NCBI RefSeq assembly: GCF_001039355.2
Contig: NW_019774180.1
Span: 1,355,632 to 1,419,631, forward strand
DNA: 64,000 nt
Direction of reading: 5' to 3'
Source: Lingula anatina
Lineage: Eukaryota > Brachiopoda > Lingulata > Lingulida > Lingulidae
Below the pieces are notes generated by a model. The model saw only the letters and a program-made list of their open reading frames with translations. It was not told the origin of the DNA and made no database searches. How positions within the stretch are numbered: the first letter of the stretch is position 1; every line of letters starts with the position of its first letter. Below are positions 36,368 through 49,072 of this stretch, in pieces. Position numbers and translations under genes: made by a program.

Positions 36368-36819
36368 ATTTTTTTTCACACATTTCAACTGATGCCCAAT
36401 GTTGTTGTATTCTGATCGATTTTGTAAATAACAAAATATATAGATTTAAGGAACCAGAATATTACCAACTCTGAACCACTTAGATAAGCATATCAGAATG
36501 CAATCAAAAGCAGATTTGGGCTCCATTGAGTCACTTTTAGCATAGTCATGTGAAAGAATTCTACAAGAATCTAAAAGGCTTATATCTTTTTTATTGCCTT
36601 TTATCTAAGCCTCTGAGGAAATGTGACTTTGTTAACAATGGTTTGTGTTCTGGGTGGTGTTAATTGCCAATTTAGGTTTGTCAACTTCATTTAGTGTGGG
36701 TCGATTACTTGTTCATAAAATGCTCACAACTAGAATTGCAGAATCTGATACTTATTTTTAAGAAGATAGCCAGCTAACCAAAATTCATGTTGAGGGCCCA
36801 GCACCTTCGTCATCAATTT

Positions 36820-36855
36820 ATGTGTGTGTGTGTGTGTGTGTGTGTTTGTGTATGT

Positions 36856-36889
<34 letters not shown>
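36820..36889. repeat. (GT)n microsatellite
   Basis: Interrupted GT repeat of about 70 bp. The allelic tract is at 42858-42910 and is shorter and differently interrupted. Confidence 0.92.
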
Positions 36890-37398
36890 CAGTTCTCGGG
36901 TCATCTAATCTGGATAGCCCCATTGATATTTAAAGACATGACAATTTTTCATAAGTGGTTCAGTACAACTTACTAAGCTTTGAAAAATTAATTAAAATGT
37001 ATGGATAATTGCAATGATGGTAGGTTCACATGCAAGATCAATTCAACATGCCGCTGGGACAACTGTGATTGCCACAATTTCAACAGGGCTTAGTGTGTCT
37101 GAACTTACTTTCAGGGTTTCTGAGATACAGTTAATTCTCCATATTTCTTTGTTATATGGAGTATCTTTATGGATGTGTCAGTGTGTGGTGAATGCTGTTA
37201 ATTTCTAGCAGAGCTGCTTCTAATAAAATCGCACATTATATAATGCAATGTTCTTGCATGCATGCGACCATGTGTTTATGTTCCAGATGCTCTCTCTAAA
37301 TATGTCACAGCTAAAATAGCAATCTCCCTCACCCTCCTTTAGCTTTGAGTTGCACAGGTACCGGTAGCTTGTAAAGTTAGGCTATAAGACAGTGCTCT

Positions 37399-37866
37399 TG
37401 GATTCATTTTGCTAAACAAGGTCCTGATCTAGCTAGTATTTGATTCATTTTGCTAAACGAGAGCCTGATCTAGCTAGCATTGGATTCAATTTGCTGAACA
37501 AGGTCCTGATCTGGCTAGCATTGGATTCATTTTGCTAAACAACCCCCTGTTCTACCTAGCATTGGATTAATTTTGCTAAACTATTCCAGATCTAGCTAGC
37601 ATTAGATTCATTTTGCTAAACAAGGTCCTGATCTAGCTAGTATTGGATTCATTTTGCTAAATGAGGTCCTGATCTAGCTGACATTGGATTAAATTTGCTA
37701 AACAAGGTCCTGATCTAGATAGCATTGGATTCATTTTGCTAAATGAGATCCTGGTCTAGCTGCCATTAGATTAATTTTGCTAATTAAAACTAGTTCCTGA
37801 TCTAGCTAGCATTAGATTAATTTAGCTAAACTAGGTCCTAATCTTAGACTAGCTAGCACTGGATTT
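37399..37866. repeat. 41-bp minisatellite, about 11 units
   Basis: Unit of about 41 bp with core 'ggattcattttgctaaac' then 'ggtcctgatctagctagc'. Units vary by substitution, with short insertions near the right end. Allelic copy at about 43423-43889 with the same unit order. The unit contains the palindromic core 'ctagctag'. Confidence 0.92.
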
Positions 37867-40611
37867 TAAACAAGTGTTTGAAACATCTTTTTATTATTTT
37901 TTTTGCAGACAACAGACTGTACCATCTGCTCTTTACGGCACGAAACCATTTTATTAATAGCTTTTATTTTACCAATGCCCAAGGTGCCATCACGCAATCA
38001 TGTACTGGTTTGTCACAAGTGAAATACTGCTAAAACACAAAATAATAAAACAAGAAAAACAATTTTCTAGTAAGATCAAAATGTTTTTTATGTCTTGCAG
38101 GCCATATTGAAATCCAAGCAGATTTAAAATCAGCCTATGCCAAACTGAAATCTAAGTCACAGACAATTTTAAATTATGAATAGATTAATAACATCCATAA
38201 TAAAGCCATTTGCATCTATCGATAAGTGCATCCTATCTTGCATAAAAGGGATTACAGAGCATTTTATCCTACATATATTGTAGGGATTCTTTTGAACTGT
38301 TAGTCCTGTCTATATGTAATTTGACAACCAATTTTTTAAAGCTCATTATCATTTTTTCCTTCTAAAATACAGTCATTAGTTGACCTAAATACTCAGTGAT
38401 GGAGAATAAATGCCGAGGCTGATTTTGAATGTGCAGATGCAAGATTGAATTATCAGTGTATCTTACCTGGACTGATTTTAAGTCTGCCTGCCCCAGAGTG
38501 AAGTTTAAATCTGGACTAGGCGAGAACGTCTTTTCAATCAAGGCATTGAATATGTGAAAGAGTAAATAAATGAAATGCTTTCTGAGTGGTAACATTATAA
38601 AACCCTCTTAACATGGATTTAGCCCGTAAGCGCATACATTGTACAAACCTTGTATTTCCTGTAGTTTGGAGGCCTTTCTTCACAAAAGCTCTTTTTGTCC
38701 GCAACAGTAAGTGGTGTCCTCTAGCTATTTTTCCTCAACAGTTGAAGTCAGTGTAGGTTGGTGACAAAGGTGGTGCAGAGTGTTTCCTGTCGCAAATTTA
38801 CAGAGAGATTTTCCAGACAATTACCTGAAATGACATAAAATATATATAACCGTTATTCAGCATGCAGTTACATATTTTGTTGCTGCTGCGTTGTTGCAAT
38901 TGGGCTTGCTTCCAAGTAGGCAGTGATATGAAACTATACACCAGACAAAAGTTAATAGGCAACAGTTAAACCAAAACAGAGGTGGAGAAGAGGAATTTTT
39001 TCTATGGTTAATGCACACAAATTTTCCTGAAAAAAAAAAAAATTGAAACTATTAAAAGATGTCTATAATAATGTTGTAATTCAGATGTGAACTTACATAT
39101 GCCCTATATGCAGTGTGCAGGTTGGTTCCGTTTCACTGCTTTATGGCACTCTTAAGGTGCATACTTTCAGGTGAGACTAAGGTAACACGAGTGCTTGATT
39201 TCAGTGGGTTATTTGTTCAGTAGTCCCACACATAAAGGTGTCAGATGGGGAGACATTTAAGGGATGTGCTCTTTATATGAGACATATTTTTAATGGGATT
39301 TTTACTACAAAGGTGTGTTCATACCATGACAGATTTGGACTGATATAGGTCACTATATGTGATATTATTAATATTATTGTCGTTTTTTAATAGGCATAAA
39401 ATATGATCTAATAAGCAGGAATGTGAGGAGTACAATCAAACTCACTGACTGAAGGCGTCCTCACGAAACTTGATGCTCACTAATGGCCTATTGGCAGATT
39501 GTTCGACCAATCAAATAACTCAAATGATCAGTCAAATGACAAACTTTTGAATAGATGTGGTCCTAAATTGGAGGGCATTGACATTCAAATATTTAAACAA
39601 TTATTGACTTTACGTTGTGTTGTAGACTCTGGTCATAACAGAGTCTTGGCTGATTTCACTTTTTTAAAGCCAGCTGTAAAACAACATATTGACCTTTGCC
39701 AAAATCAATAATTTACCCAGGATTGTATTTACAGGGCAACCAAATTAGCAAGATTGAATGTTTAATCAATTTTCAAGAGAGTCTAAAAAGTTGAAATATT
39801 GTGACTGGTGGGGGGATGGCGTTATACCAAGTTAGTTTATTTTTAGTCAATAACCTTTTCTCCTTAAATGCCTAGTTTATTTTTCTTTCATAAGGACTAA
39901 ACACTCAAAATTGAATTCTTTGGTAAGCCAGGTATGCCGCTTTTTTTACAAACATAGACACTAAGACTGCAGAGAAGGCCTTTCTCTCTCTCTCTCTTTT
40001 TTTTTTCACCAAGAAATTAATGTTCCATGCTTGATTAATAATTTAAGGGTGTTTAATGTAAAACGTAACATCACAGTTTTCGTTGCTTCATAAATGGCTA
40101 TGATAAGCATTGAGGTTGTACCTTTTCCATGTTAAAAATGGCACTCGGTCTGTAAACAGCTGGTAGCTGCACTCTCATCGTGGAAATGCAAGACTTTATG
40201 TGTTGCGTGCATTTTCTCAAAGGATCTCACTATACATGTGATCATGTAGAAAATGATTTGAACCAGGTTAGGTAAATAGCTGGGATGCAGCTTTTTGTAT
40301 GAAAAAGGCTAACTCTGTACATTAATGCCCACCTTGCTCTATTGTGTATATTTGAAAGCAAAATGCACCATGCCCTGCTGTTACTGAGATATCAATATTT
40401 CAACTGAAAATCATCCTTAAAATTTGCAGGAATATGAGCCAATAGAGTGTTCTCTTGAGATTGGCTGTGCATTCTGAATTCAAAGAGTAAACAATGAACC
40501 ATGCAATCTTAACTAGGCATCTGAGCTACAGGTGTTCATTAAAGCACAGTGTAGAAACTGAAGCAATCTGAATCTTGTTTCTTAATTTGTTACTTAACAG
40601 GTCTTAGGGAC
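37867..40611. other. Non-coding remainder of the duplicated block
   Basis: No gene recognised. The frame at 38362-38595 (-) is repeated at 44389-44622 only because the block is duplicated. A CT/T tract lies near 39985-40008. Confidence 0.5.
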
Positions 40612-40965
40612 TGTTCACAATGGGTTTTGTCAACCTAGCTAATGTGCAGGGACTCTCACTGAATGCAATCAGATTGGCAGACTAAAATGCCTCCTTGTTT
40701 CTAACTCATATAATCACCAGCTTTTCTATATTTTACTCAGTGCCAGTAGGAAGTATGAGGAGGAGGTGCCCCTTTGTTATGTGGGGTTGGTGACGCACTT
40801 TGGATTTTTTTTTTTTTGCGTATTAAGTGGCCAGTGTTTAATGATGGCTTGGAGAAAGTTAGTATAATTGGTTTTTTCTTGACTCATCAAATAATCTGGG
40901 CACATAAAATAATTTCTAGAAATCCTCTAGCCCTTCAACCTGTCCTGGCTAATGAAGCAATTATA
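40612..40965. mobile_element. Half of a fold-back element cut by an assembly join
   Basis: Starts GGGACTGTTCACAATGGG after TTA and contains 'gcagggactctcactgaatgcaatcagatt', which resembles the left arms at 47872 and 62445. No matching right arm is seen before the N at 40966, nor in the second copy (46636-46989). Confidence 0.5.
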
Positions 40966-40966
40966 N
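40966..40966. other. Single N between the two 6-kb copies
   Basis: The sequence before it ends 'aatgaagcaattata', and the second copy ends 'aatgaagcaattatg' before the N at 46990. Copy 1 and copy 2 are separated exactly by this N. Confidence 0.85.
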
Positions 40967-40968
40967 TA

Positions 40969-42874
40969 GGAACCTGATGTGTTCTGCATATGGGCAACCC
41001 AATGTGTCCATTAGTGGGAACATGATTTGGCCTCTAGCTATAGCTTCTACACTTTCAATGTCATAGACCCCATTTCCATACCTAGACTGATCTAGCAGGA
41101 TCGACCCATCTCCGAGGGGATTCTTGCTAAATTGCTTTCAGCTTAAGCGGCTTAGATGTCTGACATGCCTATTGAAGCTGCTAAATAATGGTTAATTAGC
41201 CCCTTAATTTACAGCTTCAGTAGATGTGCCAGACATCAGAGCTGCTTATACTCCATTCACACTACAGTTGCAAAAATGCGCATTTCTATAATCTGAATTT
41301 TTCGTGAGGAATTCGATTCAGTATTGCGTTCACACACGCTAATGCGAAACCAAATTACACGTTGAAAATTTCAGGTTTAACTTCCTGTTTTGAACACTCG
41401 CGCATGCACCGCACAGGAAATCTTAAAATTCCAACAAAAATTTGTGACAACAAATGCAACTCTAAAGACATTCCAGCATTCTTGGGAAGTATAAGATGGC
41501 AAAATAAGTTTGTTTCCTCATGTTGTAGTGAGTGGTGACCTCCAAATACGTTTGGTACAATCGTTAAAGTAATAAACAAGCGTTCATAGATACCCGCACT
41601 TATCTGCACACATGCGCAGTTAGATCTGTTCAGGTGTCTATTCCGGTAAGTTATCCGGATCGCGCTTAGAAATCCACCTCGCTTGCAGGATTTTGAAAAT
41701 GCGCATTACAAAAATCCTCTTGCGTTCACACTACTGCATTTATTCGAATTGTGACCTAATTCGCAATTTATCCGGATAACTGAGCATAGTGTGAACGGGG
41801 TATTAATGTAATTTAGTGAGAAACCCTTCTGAGATGGGTTGATCCTGCTAGATTGATCTAGGTATGTGAATAGGATCATAAAGTTTGATGGCATATTTGG
41901 AAGCATCACTCCTTTCCATGATCCCACTGGTTCTACTTCTATTTGTAAATTATTATCAGAATCTAAAGCTGCTGCTACATTTTGTAATGGTAATGGCATT
42001 AAATATTAATTAGTGTACATGTACAGCACTCCAATGAGGTGATGGAGGGAATATGTATCCCTTTATGGGCGCATTCCCATAGATTTTAGATCGATCTATC
42101 CCCGTGGGGAGTCTCACTAGATTACTGTCAGATAATCCGGCTTAAATGTCCGTCCCGCCTACTACAAGCTGTAAGGGGGTAATTAACTCGTGCCCACTCG
42201 GCTGACAGCTATTTAGCGTGAACCCCCAGGGAGTTAGGTCGATATAGTTGGATCGATCTAATCTCTAGGAATGGGGTCTATGTTTATAGTAGATTGTACT
42301 TTTGTGGTTTTGTACAAGTGAGTGTGTTTTTAACTTATTAAGTTAGCAATTCAATAATGTAGTGCACATAAACACACACACACATTGGTTTATATATATA
42401 TATAATTTTTTTTAACACATTTCAACTGATGCCCAATGTTGTTGTATTCTGATCGATTTTGTAAATAACAAAATATATAGATTTAAGGAACCAGAATATT
42501 ACCAACTCTGAACCACTTAGATAAGCATATCAGAATGCAATCAAAAGCAGATTTGGGCTCCGTTGAGTCACTTTTAGCGTAGTCATGTGAAAGAATTCTC
42601 CAAGAATCTAAAAGGCTTATATCTTTTTTATTGCCTTTTATCTAAGCCTCTGAGGAAATGTGACTTTCTTAACAATGGTTTGTGTTCTGAGTGGTGTTAA
42701 TTGCCAATTTAGGTTTGTCAACTTCATTTAGTGTGGGTCGATTACTTGTTCATAAAATGCTCACAACTGGAATTGCAGAATCTGATACTTATTTTTAAGA
42801 AGATAGCCAGCTAACCAAAATTCATGTTGAGGGCCCAGCACCTTCGTCATCAATTTATGTGTGTGTGTGTGTGT

Positions 42875-42911
<37 letters not shown>

Positions 42912-45900
42912 AGTTCTCGGGTCATCTAATCTGGATAGCCCCATTGATATTTAAAGACATGACAATTTTTCATAAGTGGTTCAGTACAACTTACTAAGCT
43001 TTGAAAAATTAATTAAAATGTATGGATAATTGCAATGATGGTAGGTTCACATGCAAGATCAATTCAACATGCCGCTGGGACAACTGTGATTGCCACAATT
43101 TCAACAGGGCTTAAGTGTGTCTGAACTTACTTTCAGGGTTTCTGAGATACAGTTAATTCTCCATATTTCTTTGTTATATGGAGTATCTTTATAGGATGTG
43201 TCAGTGTGTGGTGAATGCTGTTAATTTCTAGCAGAGCTGCTTCTAATAAAATCGCACATTATATAATGCAATGTTCGTGCATGCATGCAACCATGTGTTT
43301 ATGTTCCAGATGCTCTCTCTAAATATGTCACAGCTAATATAGCAATCTCCCTCACCCTCCTTTAGCTTTGAGTTGCACAGGTACTGGTAGCTTGTAAAGT
43401 TAGGCTATAAGACAGTGCTCTTGGATTCATTTTGCTAAACAAGGTCCTGATCTAGCTAGTATTAGATTCATTTTGCTAAACGAGATCCTGATCTAGCTAG
43501 CATTGGATTCAATTTGCTGAACAAGGTCCTGATCTGGCTAGCATTGGATTCATTTTGCTAAACAACCCCCTGTTCTACGTAGCATTGGATTAATTTTGCT
43601 AAACTAGGTCCAGATCTAGCTAGCATTAGATTCATTTTGCTAAACAAGGTCCTGATCTAGCTAGTATTGGATTCATTTTGCTAAATGAGGTCCTGATCTA
43701 GCTGACATTGGATTAAATTTGCTAAACAAGGTCCTGATCTAGATAGCATTGGATTCATTTTGCTAAATGAGATCCTGGTCTAGCTACCATTAGATTAATT
43801 TTGCTAATTTAAACTAGTTCCTGATCTAGCTAGCATTAGATTAATTTTGCTAAACTAGGTCCTAATCTTAGACTAGCTAGCACTGGATTTTAAACAAGTG
43901 TTTGTAACATCTTTTTTTTTTATTTTTTTTTTGCAGACAACAGACTGTACCATCTGCTCTTTACGGCACGAAACCATTTTATTAATATCTTTTATTTTAC
44001 CAATGCCCAAGGTGCCATCATGCAATCATGTACTGGTTTGTCACAAGTGAAATACTGCTAAAAAAACAATAATAAAACAAGAAAAACAATTTTCTAGTAA
44101 GATCAAAATGTTTTTTATGTCTTGCAGGCCATATTGAAATCCAAGCAGATTTAAAATCAGCCTATGCCAAACTGAAATCTAAGTCACAGACAATTTTAAA
44201 TTATGAATAGATTAATAACATCCATAATAAAGCCATTTGCATCTATCGATAAGTGCATCCTATCTTGCATAAAAGGGATTACAAAGCATTTTATACTACA
44301 TATATTGTAGGGATTCTTTTGAACTGTTAGTCCTGTCTATCTGTAATTTGACAACCAATTTTTTAAAGCTCATTATCATTTTTTCCTTCTAAAATACAGT
44401 CATTAGCTGACCTAAATACTCAGTGATGGAAAATAAATGCCGAGGCTGATTTTGAATGTGCCAACGCAAGATTAAATTATCAGTGTATCTTACCTGGACT
44501 GATTTTAAGTCTGCCTGCCCCAGAGTGAAGTTTAAATCTGGACTAGGCGAGAACGTCTTTTCAATCAAGGCACTGAATATGTGAAAGAGTAAATAAATGA
44601 AATGCTTTCTGAGTGGTAACATTATAAAACCCTCTTAACATGGATTTAGCCCGTAAGCGCATACATTGTACAAACCTTGTATTTCCTGTAGTTTGGAGGC
44701 CTTTCTTCACAAAAGCTCTTTTTGTCCGCAACAGTAAGTGGTGTCCTCTAGCTATTTTTCCTCAACAGTTGAAGTCAGTGTAGGTTGGTAACAAAGGTGG
44801 TGCAGAGTGTTTCCTGTCGCAAATTTACAGAGAGATTTTCCAGACAATTACCTGAAATGACATAAAATATATATAACCGTTATTCAGCATGCAGTTACAT
44901 ATTTTGTTGCTGCTGCATTGTTGCAATTGGGCTTGCTTCCAAGTAGGCAGTGATATGAAACTATACACCAGACAAAAGTTAATAGGCAACAGTTAAACCA
45001 AAACAGAGGTGGAGAAGATGAATTTTTTCTATGGTTAATGCACACAAATTTTCCTGAAAAAAAAAATTGAAACTATTAAAAGATGTCTGTAATAATGTTG
45101 TAATTCAGATGTGAACTTACATATGCCCTATATGCAGTGTGCAGGTTGGTTCCGTTTCACTGCTTTATGGCACTCTTAAGGTGCATACTTTCAGGCTAGA
45201 CTAAGGTAACACGAGTGCTTGATTTCAGTGGGTTATTTGTTCAGTAGTCCCACACATAAAGGTGTCAGATGGGGAGACATTTAAGGGATGTGCTCTTTAT
45301 ATGAGACATATTTTTAATGGGATTTTTACTACAAAGGTGTGTTCATACCATGATAGATTTGGACTGATATAGGTCACTATATGTGATATTATTAATATTA
45401 TTGTCGTTATTTAATAGGCATAAAATATGATCTAATAAGCAGGAATGTGAGGAGTACAATCAAACTCACTGACTGAAGGCGTCCTCACGAAACTTGATGC
45501 TCACTAATGGCCTATTGGCAGATTGTTCGACCAATAAAATAACTCAAATGATCAGTCAAATGACAAACTTTTGAATAGATGTGGTCCTAAATTGGAGGGC
45601 ATTGACATTCAAATATTTAAACAATTATTGACTTTACGTTGTGTTGTAGACTCTGGTCATAACAGAGTCTTGGCTGATTTCACTTTTTTAAAGCCAGCTG
45701 TAAAACAACATATTGACCTTTGCCAAAATCAATAATTTACCCAGGATTGTATTTACAGGGCAACCAAATTAGCAAGATTGAATGTTTAATCAATTTTCAA
45801 GAGAGTCTAAAAAGTTGAAATATTGTGACTGGTGGTGGGATGGCGTTATACCAAGTTAGTTTATTTTTAGTCAATAACCTTTTCTCCTTAAATGCCTAGT

Positions 45901-46988
45901 TTATTTTTCTTTCATAAGGACTAAACACTCAAAATTGAATTCTTTGGTAAGCCAGGTATGCCGCTTTTTTACAAACATAGACACTAAGACTGCAGAGAAG
46001 GCCTTTCTCTCTCTCTCTCTCTTTTTTTTTTTTTCGCCAAGAAATAAATGTTCCATGCTTGATTAATAATTTAAGGGTGTTTAATGTAAAACGTAACATC
46101 ACAGTTTTCGTTGCTTTATAAATGGCCATGATAAGCATTGAGGTCGTACCTTTTCCATGTTAAAAATGGCACTCAGTCCGTAAACAGCTGGTAGCTGCAC
46201 TCTCAATGTGGAAATGCAAGACTTTATGTGTCGCGTGCATTTTCTCAAAGGAGCTCACTATACATGTGATCATGTAGAAAATGATTTGAACCAGGTTAGG
46301 TAAATAGCTGGGATGCAGCTTTTTGTATGAAAAAGGCTGACTCTGTACATTAATGCCCACCTTGCTCTATTGTGTATATTTGAAGGCAAAATGCACCATG
46401 CCCTGCTGTCACTGAGATATCGATATTGAAACTGAAAATCATCCTTAAAATTTGCAGGAATATGAGCCAATAGAGTGTTCTCTTGAGATTGGCTGTGCAT
46501 GCTGAATTCAAGGAGTAAACTATGAACCATGCAATCTTAACCAGGCATCTGAGCTACAGGTGTTCATTAAAGCACAGTGTAGAAACTGAAGCAATCTGAA
46601 TCTTGTTTCTTAGTTTGTTACTTAACAGGTCTTAGGGACTGTTCACAATGGGTTTTGTCAACCTAGCTAATGTGCAGGGACTCTCGCTGAATGCAATCAG
46701 ATTGGCAGACTAAAATGCCTCCTTGTTTCTAACTCATATAATCACCAGCTTTTCTATATTTTACTCAGTGCCAGTAGGAAGTATGAGGAGGAGGTGCCCC
46801 TTTGTTATGTGGGGTTGGTGACGCACTTTGGATTTTTTTTTGCGTATTAAGTGGCCAGTGTTTAATGATGGCTTGGAGAAAGTTAGTATAATTGGTTTTT
46901 TCTTGACTCATCAAATAATCTGGGCACATAAAATAATTTCTAGAAATCCTCTAGCCCTTCAACCTGTCCTGGCTAATGAAGCAATTAT
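40969..46988. repeat. ~6.0-kb block, copy 2 of the tandem duplication
   Basis: Repeats 34855-40965 in the same orientation, with the same nested MITEs (41066-41879, 41249-41802, 42067-42278), microsatellites (about 42390-42402, 42858-42910), minisatellite (43423-43889) and half fold-back (46636-46989). The identical set of nested insertions means the copies split after all these insertions. That fits alleles better than an old segmental duplication. Confidence 0.88.
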
Positions 46989-46990
46989 GN

Positions 46991-47871
46991 TTATAAACGT
47001 CATCTAGCTGCAACATTTTGATTAAACTATTTTGCTTTTACTCTGCTTTTTTGTGCCTAAATGTATAGTTAGCCTTATAAAATAGGGGAAAAAAAGAAGA
47101 AACCAATTGTGGAGAAACTAGATATAATTTCAAGAATTTGATAAGACCATATTGGAAATAAGGAACACATTGGGAATAAATCTGAGGTTTTTCAAGTGCC
47201 ATCTTGGGGTTTTATTTTTATGTCAGATCCCAATTTTCTGAAATGGATCCATTCATTCGTTCATAACTGTACCCAGGGACTCTGTTTTGAAGGGATTTGT
47301 CAGGTCGTAGCAATGTATTGAAGGAAACTTCCCTTGATTTAGATTCAATATGCCTTCAGTGCCCTTGGTTCTTTAAGTGGTGTTGGGGATAATTATTACA
47401 AGTATAAGTTGTTCATAAACTGAAGCTGAAGGAAATTGTAGTCTGGAAATTGTAATGTGTATTTTGTATATTTATTAAATTTGGAAATTAACAAGAGTGG
47501 TCAGTGTTTTGTTAAATCCATACAGAAAGGAAAGAAGGCAATTCACAATACAATATAATATAAGATTTCTTAAAGCAAACATATAATCAGACATTGAAAT
47601 AAAAATAAAATGGCACAAGAAGAAAAAAAAAAGTTATGTGCAGGGAATGGGTACTTGCAATGTATGTCCAAGGCAAGATAGGAAGAAAAATGAAAGAAAG
47701 GCAGAAATGCCATTAGACTGTACATATAACACAGACTTGCCAACTTTGTGCATTTACACATATTCTTAACATTTCGAGCACGTCATGTTGGCAACTGTGA
47801 TGCCAATGGAAGAATAAAACATAAAAAATAAAGTAATGGCACTTAAAATATTCTTACTTGACAATGTCTAA
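46991..47871. other. Non-coding stretch
   Basis: No gene recognised. An AT-rich, A-tract-bearing segment between the haplotype join and a MITE; probably MLH1 intron 8 if the scaffold order is right. Confidence 0.45.
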
Positions 47872-48113
47872 AGGCTCATTCCCAATGATAATTTCTCTAC
47901 ATTGATCAAACTCTGCAGGGACTCTTGCTGAATGCACTCAAATTAACAGATTAACACATGTTGAGTAGAGTACCCAAAAGATGGTGATTACATGAGTACG
48001 TTGGAAACAACAGGGGCCATGTTAATCTGTTGTTTAAACTGCTTACATTCAGCGAGAGTCTTGCTGAGTTAGATCGATGTACTTTGAATGAAGATTTAAT
48101 TGGAAATGAGCCC
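47872..48113. mobile_element. Fold-back MITE (242 bp, TSD TAA)
   Basis: Ends AGGCTCATTCCCAAT and (complement) GGGCTCATTTCCAAT, flanked by TAA (47869-47871, 48114-48116). Inner arms hold 'ctgcagggactcttgctgaatgc' in two parts and 'cattcagcgagagtc'. Closest relative: 62445-62657. Confidence 0.85.
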
Positions 48114-48959
48114 TAATATTACAAGCGTGGTTGATTGATGATTTTAAAATGGAGGAGGCACGTATAGAATCCATTCTATGTGGACACACCTGTAGGCGAA
48201 GGATGATAACTAAGCAATTAACTGTCAACTGAAAGAGAAATTGATATGTAGATGGTGTGACTGTTCTCAGTTTTATAACCTGGCCTATTTAAAATTAGAC
48301 GACTTTAGAAAGAACAGCTGAGAACTTGCCTATGTGATGTTTGTAAGATTGATGAATTTCCGCATGACATTGCTATAGAAATACGGTATATCAAAGGACT
48401 GTCGGACTTGATGATTTTGAAGAATATCACATCAACATGAAGTTAAATGTCAATGTTATCAAGTGCTTCTTGGATAAGGGGGAATTTTTTTGGGTTTTAT
48501 AACAATATTTTTATATTCTGTGCTTTAGTATTAAAATTTCTTTTTTTCATGCAATAAATAAATAAAAAATATAGTGATAAATGAATAAATAAAAGAAAAG
48601 AAAATCTCATGTAAGAATATTAAGGTAAAAAGTAAAACTATTAATTAATTAATTAATTTATTTATTTATTTATTTATTATTATTTTTTTTTTTTAAGCAA
48701 ATTAGTAACCATAATGATTATAGTTACTGTAAAAATTGCATAATTCTTTTGCTATAATATGGAGTAGCCTTTGAATAAATTGTGTTATGCAGAAAGTGTT
48801 GGTAGTAACCATAATTTATCATAGTCAAATTTAAAATAGATTTCCTAAAATGTATTACAATCTATTCTAATTTCATTTTTTTAAAATATATATATAAATA
48901 TAGAAGTGCTACATGATCATAGTTTCATCTTTTTCACCAATTATATATATTTTCTTCAG
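48114..48959. other. Probable MLH1 intron 8 (3' part)
   Basis: AT-rich with an ATTA/TTTA simple repeat at about 48641-48680. It ends in a T-rich tract and the acceptor tttcttcag at 48951-48959. MLH1 exon 8 was looked for upstream and not recognised. Confidence 0.6.
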
Positions 48960-49072
48960 AGAACTCCTTGAAGTACACCATGAGGACTCCAAACTTACGT
49001 TTAAAGTTGATGGATACATCAGCAATGCCAACTACTCAGTGAAAAAATGCATATTTTTGCTGTTCATCAATC
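48960..49072 (+). CDS. MLH1: MLH1 exon equivalent to human exon 9
   Basis: DNA mismatch-repair protein MutL homologue 1. MLH1 pairs with PMS2-type partners to form the MutL endonuclease complex that acts after MutS recognises a mismatch, in the nucleus. The exon translates (after a split first codon) to [14 protein letters not shown]... and ...[20 protein letters not shown]. From memory, human MLH1 reads ELIEIGCEDKTLAF and [20 protein letters not shown] in the same place, which is the transducer domain next to the GHKL ATPase. Length 113 bp, acceptor ttcag and donor GTAAGT, and phases equal those of human exon 9 (first base completes Arg226, last base opens His264). Identification is firm. 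Whether the gene is intact cannot be judged from two exons. Confidence 0.95.

Larger units (their letters stand above)
34855..40965. repeat. ~6.1-kb block, copy 1 of a tandem duplication
   Basis: Starts 'ggaacctgatgtgttctgc' and ends at the single N at 40966. It is repeated almost entirely at 40969-46988. Differences are scattered SNPs, microsatellite length changes, and about 50 bp of ATATTTTA-type repeat present at 36225-36285 but absent from copy 2. This fits two haplotypes placed in series. No gene is recognised inside; the contents are listed separately. Confidence 0.88.

Noticed and set aside
37399-37866. Regular repeat resembling a CRISPR array
   Set aside because: There are no unique spacers, units are contiguous and diverged, and the genome is eukaryotic.
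34855-46988. A true recent segmental duplication of 6 kb
   Set aside because: Both copies end at single Ns and differ in the way alleles do. An assembly join is the simpler explanation, though not proven.
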